Shown: piece after piece, positions 59,714 to 64,000 of the stretch | How the letters are laid out: the number at the start of each line of letters is the position of its first letter | Position numbering within the stretch: position 1 is the stretch's first letter | DNA from: Glandiceps talaboti | Lineage: Eukaryota > Hemichordata > Enteropneusta > Spengelidae | Direction: 5' to 3' | Assembly: GCF_964340395.1 (NCBI RefSeq) | Contig: NC_135556.1 | Coordinates: 1,169,001 to 1,233,000, forward strand | DNA: 64,000 nt | The notes under the pieces: generated by a model | The model's input: only the letters and a program-made list of their open reading frames with translations | What the model was told of the DNA's origin: nothing | Databases searched by the model: none | Program-made: the position numbers and the translations under genes

Positions 59714-60577
59714 TTTGTGAATGTGAGATAGTATTAACCGGTTTGTGAATGTGAGATAGTATTAACCAGTTTGTGAATGTGAGATAGTATTAACCAGTTT
59801 GTGAATGTGAGATAGTATTAACCAGTTTGTGAATGTGAGATAGTATTAACCAGTTTGTGAATGTGAGATAGTATTAACCAGTTTGTGAATGTCAGATAGT
59901 ATTAACCAGTTTGTGAATGTGAGATAGTATTAACCAGTTTGTGAATGTGAGATAGTATTAACCAGTTTGTGAATGTGAGATAGTATTAACCAGTTTGTGA
60001 ATGTCAGATAGTATTAACCAGTTTGTGAATGTGAGATAGTATTAACCAGTTTGTGAATGTGAGATAGTATTAACCAGTTTGTGAATGTGAGATAGTATTA
60101 ACCGGTTTGTGAATGTCAGATAGTATTAACCAGTTTGTGAATGTGAGATAGTATTAACCAGTTTGTGAATGTGAGATAGTATTAACCAGTTTGTGAATGT
60201 GAGATAGTATTAACCGGTTTGTGAATGTGAGATAGTATTAACCGGTTTGTGAATGTGAGATAGTATTAACCAGTTTGTGAATGTGAGATAGTATTAACCG
60301 GTTTGTGAATGTGAGATAGTATTAACCAGTTTGTGAATGTGAGATAGTATTAACCAGTTTGTGAATGTCAGATAGTATTAACCAGTTTGTGAATGTCAGA
60401 TAGTATTAACCAGTTTGTGAATGTCAGATAGTATTAACCAGTTTGTGAATGTGAGATAGTATTAACCGGTTTGTGAATGTCAGATAGTATTAACCAGTTT
60501 GTGAATGTGAGATAGTATTAACCGGTTTGTGAATGTGAGATAGTATTAACCAGTTTGTGAATGTGAGATAGTATTAA
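59714..60577. repeat. 28-bp satellite array, about 31 copies
   Basis: Unit TTTGTGAATGTGAGATAGTA then TTAACCAG. Two variant positions recur: GTGAGA/GTCAGA and ACCAG/ACCGG. Very uniform units suggest recent amplification. The left flank shows the source half-unit TTTTTGTGAATG. It ends 170 bp before the LINE frames begin. Confidence 0.95.
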
Positions 60578-60744
60578 TCTATTTTTGGGCACACTATAAG
60601 TAAAAGACATGGTGGAACAAATGTACAAATTAATATTGACTGTGATGTAATTCTGTATGGGTCTACAAACTATCCAGTGATTCTTAATTACATTTTGATA
60701 TACCTGATGCAAGTGTTACTATAAGTATAAATGGGTTTTCACTA

Positions 60745-61358
60745 TGTACATGTAGAGGTGATCGAAAGAGAGAAAGAATCTGGAAGAAAAAGGGTGATGG
60801 GGTTTGTGTATTCGTAAATAAAAAAAAATGGTGTCATCCAAATAATATAACGGTGAAACATACATTCTGTTCACCAGCTGTAGAAATATTGATGGTCGGA
60901 ATTTGCCCCTATTATCTACCTCATGAATGTTCACATGTTCTCGTGTTGACTGTATATTAAGTGCCTCCAACTGTAAATGCAAATGAAGCTGCTGACATCA
61001 TAACTAGCCATGTACATGACCTTGATATAAATGCACCTGATGCTGTAAAACTTGTCAATGGAGATTTTAACCACTGTAATTCTCAAAAAGTCCTGACCGA
61101 ATTGCGAACAATTTGTATCCTGTACTACACGTAAAGAACGAACATTAGACTTGTTTTACTCGAACGTGAAAGATGCTTACACATCGGTTCCACTCCCACC
61201 TCTCGGTCAATCTGACCACAATTTGGTGAACCTGCCACAACGATATAGGCCAATTGCGACTGTTCGTGATTGGTCTGAACAACACATTGATTCATTTAGA
61301 AGTTGTTTCAATTGTACTGACTGGAAAGTGTTTGTTGACTCATCTGCCAATGTACATT
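60745..61358 (+). mobile_element. Rex1-like LINE fragment, endonuclease domain
   Basis: Frame-shifted pieces read GDGVCVFVNKKKW, CSPAVEILMVGICPYYLP, then LVNGDFNHCN (GDFN motif), ERTLDLFYSNVKDAY, LPPLGQSDHNLV (SDH motif) and FNCTDWKVFVD. This sequence of motifs is that of Rex1/CR1-like LINEs. It is broken by frame slips and by the hAT-type insertion at 61359, after which it resumes at 62834. Confidence 0.8.
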
Positions 61359-62833
61359 CAGGGCTCGAAATTCGCGGTAGTCCCGCGTCCACAGACTACC
61401 AATGTTTGTCTCTGGGCTACCAAATTATGTGAGTGGTAGCCCAATTGGGCTACTAAGTTTTGAATGAAACTGTGACACCCTGACTCCGACACCTTCCCGG
61501 GCCGGGGGCCTCCGAGGTCGCAGTACTGTGGGACGTGTTCTCGCCAAAATTAGCGTCAAAATCTGTGCGTCTTTTCCAAATTTGCATCCACACTACATGG
61601 TATATCAAATGTACACGAAATACATGTACACTGTACACGTCATTCTTCCGTTCATCGTATACACAGCTTGTACTTCCAAAATGTCACAACAAAACATTTA
61701 TATGCAACAATATTCTGTATAGCGATTTAATGTTATCTTTCTGTACTTTCAATTTCCCATGGTAATCACTCTCTGGAAATCTGCTCTCCGGCCCGGGCCC
61801 TTCCGGTTCTTCTCGGAGTCGGAGTACAGTACACTCTCGGTACAGCACTGCTGCAGTAACTAAATTTCATAACATGAATGACAGCTTTAACTTTCAACTT
61901 GACAGAGACACAGTTGTAATGGTGTTTGATAAAATTTTATGCTGATGAGAACTGTTAACTTGGTATACACCTACAGATTCGTGTATTCTTGAACGATGCC
62001 TAAAACATTCCGTGTGTAAACCACGCTCACGCAACCCCTGAGAGCATGCAGCTGGTGAATGGTAAATTCACGTAATGCATTCGATCTAGTAGTAGTAGCA
62101 AAGCTCAAAAGAAAGTTGAAGTTTTAGTGAGAATGAAATGGTGACATGATGATTTGAATTTATCTGAGTGAAGTTTTCAGCAAGGACCGTCTACTGATGT
62201 GGTCTTAGACTCTGTTTGATTATCTCTTCGCCCATGAATGGAAGGGGCTTTGCCGTAATGGCCGTCATGTATTGATACAAAACCTGTCTAACCCGTCTGT
62301 TAATAAGTAACCAATCACGTGGATAGATAATGATAACAGCACATAGTTTCTAAACTACCCAAGACGTAGTCTCCAAATCAGGAAATGGCCATGGGGCTTA
62401 TGAAACTGTTTATACGTTTTCCATACGTTGAATCATATTCAGGTCTCACTGCACCAAGAGATTTAGATAATAGTTACAAGTACGAACTGCGACTACATAT
62501 TTTTTCTTCATTGCAATGATAACCGTACGTTGTAACAGTAAGCCTCATACGGTCCCTCTTTATGACACGTCCCCAGAGACACATATATGCAAAAAGTTGC
62601 GTTCCCAATGTCAATTATGGCATGAAATACACACAAATAACGAGTTAACGTGACTCTTAAGTTATTCAATCAATCATCGAATTCAATACATCATATAGTT
62701 ACATATATACACAGACACCATTAATTTAGGAATGCATGGATATGGGCTACCAGTCATTGCTCTCGGGCTACCAAATTTTAAAGATGGTAGCCCACCTGGG
62801 CTACCAAGAAAAAAAAACGAATTTCGAGCCCTG
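61359..62833. mobile_element. Non-autonomous hAT-type element with GGGCTACC hairpins
   Basis: Ends are CAGGGCTCGAAATTCG and its reverse complement CGAATTTCGAGCCCTG, a hAT-style terminus. Flanks GTACATTC and GTACATGT are an imperfect 8-bp duplication. Just inside both ends lies the palindromic GGGCTACCAAATT...GGTAGCCC. The LINE reads across the site when the segment is ignored. The 1475-bp interior, including a GC-rich patch near 61490-61515, encodes nothing recognised. Confidence 0.75.
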
Positions 62834-63170
62834 TACATGTATCTGAGCTAACAGATTGTGTAAGTGGGTGTATTTCTTTTTGTGACGACTGCACCATCCC
62901 ACTGAAGACAGTTAAGATATATGCGAACAATAAACCTTGGGTTACCAAAAATATCAAGCACATATTAAACAGTAAGAAAAGAGCTTTTGAAAAGCAAGAT
63001 ATCAATGAATTGAAGAAAGTGCAGAAGGAGCTTAAGAACGAGATCAAGAAGGGCAAAGAAGCATTTAAACGGAAAAGCGAAGACAATTTTAAGTGTAACA
63101 ACATGAAGAATGTCTGGGAGGGTATGCGTCTTATGAGTGAATACAAGGACAAGAAGGGAGGAGTACCATC
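62834..63170 (+). mobile_element. Rex1-like LINE fragment, linker before reverse transcriptase
   Basis: It continues the LINE with ELTDCVSGCISFCDDC, IPLKTVKIYANNKPWVTK, KHILNSKKRAF, LKKVQKELKNEIKKGKEAF and NNMKNVWEGMRLMSEYK. This basic linker with NKPW and VWEGM is typical between endonuclease and reverse transcriptase in Rex1-like elements. The copy ends shortly after, with no polymerase. Confidence 0.8.
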
Positions 63171-63690
63171 AGAAGTACACAGTGTTCACGTTTGTGTGCC
63201 CAAGACATTAGAGAGGTTTAGATGCGCATATTTCTGTGTGTTCGTAGCATCATAGTCACATGATTCAAAGCAACCCAGGCGTACTGTATCAGACAGTGCT
63301 AAGTCAAAATGGCAGTCTACACGTAACTGTATATGTTAAGTCTTTGTCATTTTTCTTCTATTAAATGTCGTATTTTTATAACAGCGGTCGGAAGCAGAAC
63401 TGTAAACTGACTGTTCAGTTTTCCATTTGGGTAGTTGAAGGAAAAATGGCAAAAATACTGACAAATACCGACATGTTTAGAAAACAAAGTCATGTGTTTG
63501 GCCTTCTGGAGAGAAGATGCCAATGCACACATGTACATTCCAATGTCTTTCTCATTTGTGTTCTGAATGTGTAACTAGTGTTACAACTTTGTATGTGTCA
63601 TTACATGTACATGTATGCCTGCACAATAATGCTCCCATACATGTACATGTATGCATTCTAACGTGCATCTTAAACCTCTCTGTTGATGTA
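63171..63690. other. No recognised element; paired ACATGTACATGTATGC words
   Basis: Two ACATGTACATGTATGC copies lie at 63604-63619 and 63640-63655. No gene seen. Confidence 0.4.
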
Positions 63691-64000
63691 GACTGCCAAG
63701 CAGCATCATGAACTGTAATCGAATCCCGGAGTCATATTCAGTAGTAGGACAGTGTTCATGATAACTCAAAAACTATAAATTTTAGTGTAACCGTGATTCA
63801 ACTACCACAATACCAATGTTTTTGCCCAGTATTTAAATCAAATGGAGTGGTGAAATTCATAATATACACGACAAATACGTGAATCGGCATGGAGTTCCAA
63901 TTACCAATACTGTCGTCCGAATACTAAGTCATCAGTGTAGGGTAATAAATTCAAGAACCATGACATCTATAAAGTTATTTCTTATTGTAAACCCTCTTGA
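63691..64000. repeat. Diverged relative of the TA-flanked MITE, running off the window
   Basis: GACTGCCAAGC, CATGAACTGTAATCGAATCC and AGTAGTAGGACAGTGTTCAT match the interior of the MITE at about 22585-22655, and GGTAATAAATTC with TGTAAACCCTCTTG matches about 22667-22720. An extra ~165 bp separates the two matches. Ends not seen. Confidence 0.55.

Overview
This 64 kb window looks like repeat-rich, AT-rich nuclear DNA of an invertebrate animal. Coding sequence is in short exons with GT/AG introns. There are non-LTR retrotransposon remains, a DIRS/Ngaro-type tyrosine-recombinase element, hAT relics, a tRNA-headed SINE, and repeats built like the microsatellite-bearing 'pearl'/Helentron-associated elements described from bivalves. 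Scattered ACATGTACATGT words also fit a marine invertebrate such as a mollusc. The species cannot be fixed from sequence alone.

The one clear host gene is GEMIN5 on the minus strand (SMN-complex WD40 protein). Four exons join in perfect phase: 53810-53514, 47846-47665, 46074-45890 and 21619-21379. They encode about the first 300 residues; the rest must lie left of base 1. The introns hold nearly everything else. Intron 3 is about 24.3 kb and the visible part of intron 4 is over 21 kb. Upstream, a ~640 bp head-to-head interval, mostly filled by a foldback element, separates GEMIN5 from a possible divergent gene starting at 54451. That gene might be MRPL22, the head-to-head GEMIN5 neighbour in human, but the evidence is thin.

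Layout: 1-5160, a broken LINE riddled with microsatellite-bearing repeats; 5161-20917, a ~450-copy 35-bp satellite; 20919-21278, a SINE; 21379-21619, GEMIN5 exon 4; 22122-22835, a TA-flanked MITE; 23122-26499 and 30034-36669, two halves of a 50-bp satellite split by a 3.5 kb DIRS/Ngaro-like element (26500-30033); 36671-37229, two inverted-repeat elements; 37789-44930, a nested stack (a LINE split by a TIR element, holding a Helentron-like repeat, holding a dead hAT transposon); 45890-46074, exon 3; 46233-47116, a 42-bp minisatellite; 47665-47846, exon 2; intron 1; 53514-53810, exon 1; 54846-59100, TIR and Helentron-like elements with many long C/G runs; 59714-60577, a 28-bp satellite; 60745-63170, a Rex1-like LINE split by a hAT-type insertion; then a second relative of the TA-flanked MITE.

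The most interesting system is the DIRS/Ngaro-like element. It has an intact gag with two zinc-finger motifs, a short reverse-transcriptase N-terminal stub, and a tyrosine recombinase with all expected catalytic residues, but no reverse-transcriptase core. At the gag/RT-stub overlap lies an A AAA AAC slippery heptamer, a 9-nt spacer and a 9-bp G/C-rich stem, a textbook arrangement for -1 ribosomal frameshifting. A 13-bp direct repeat marks the junction where the RT region seems to have been lost.
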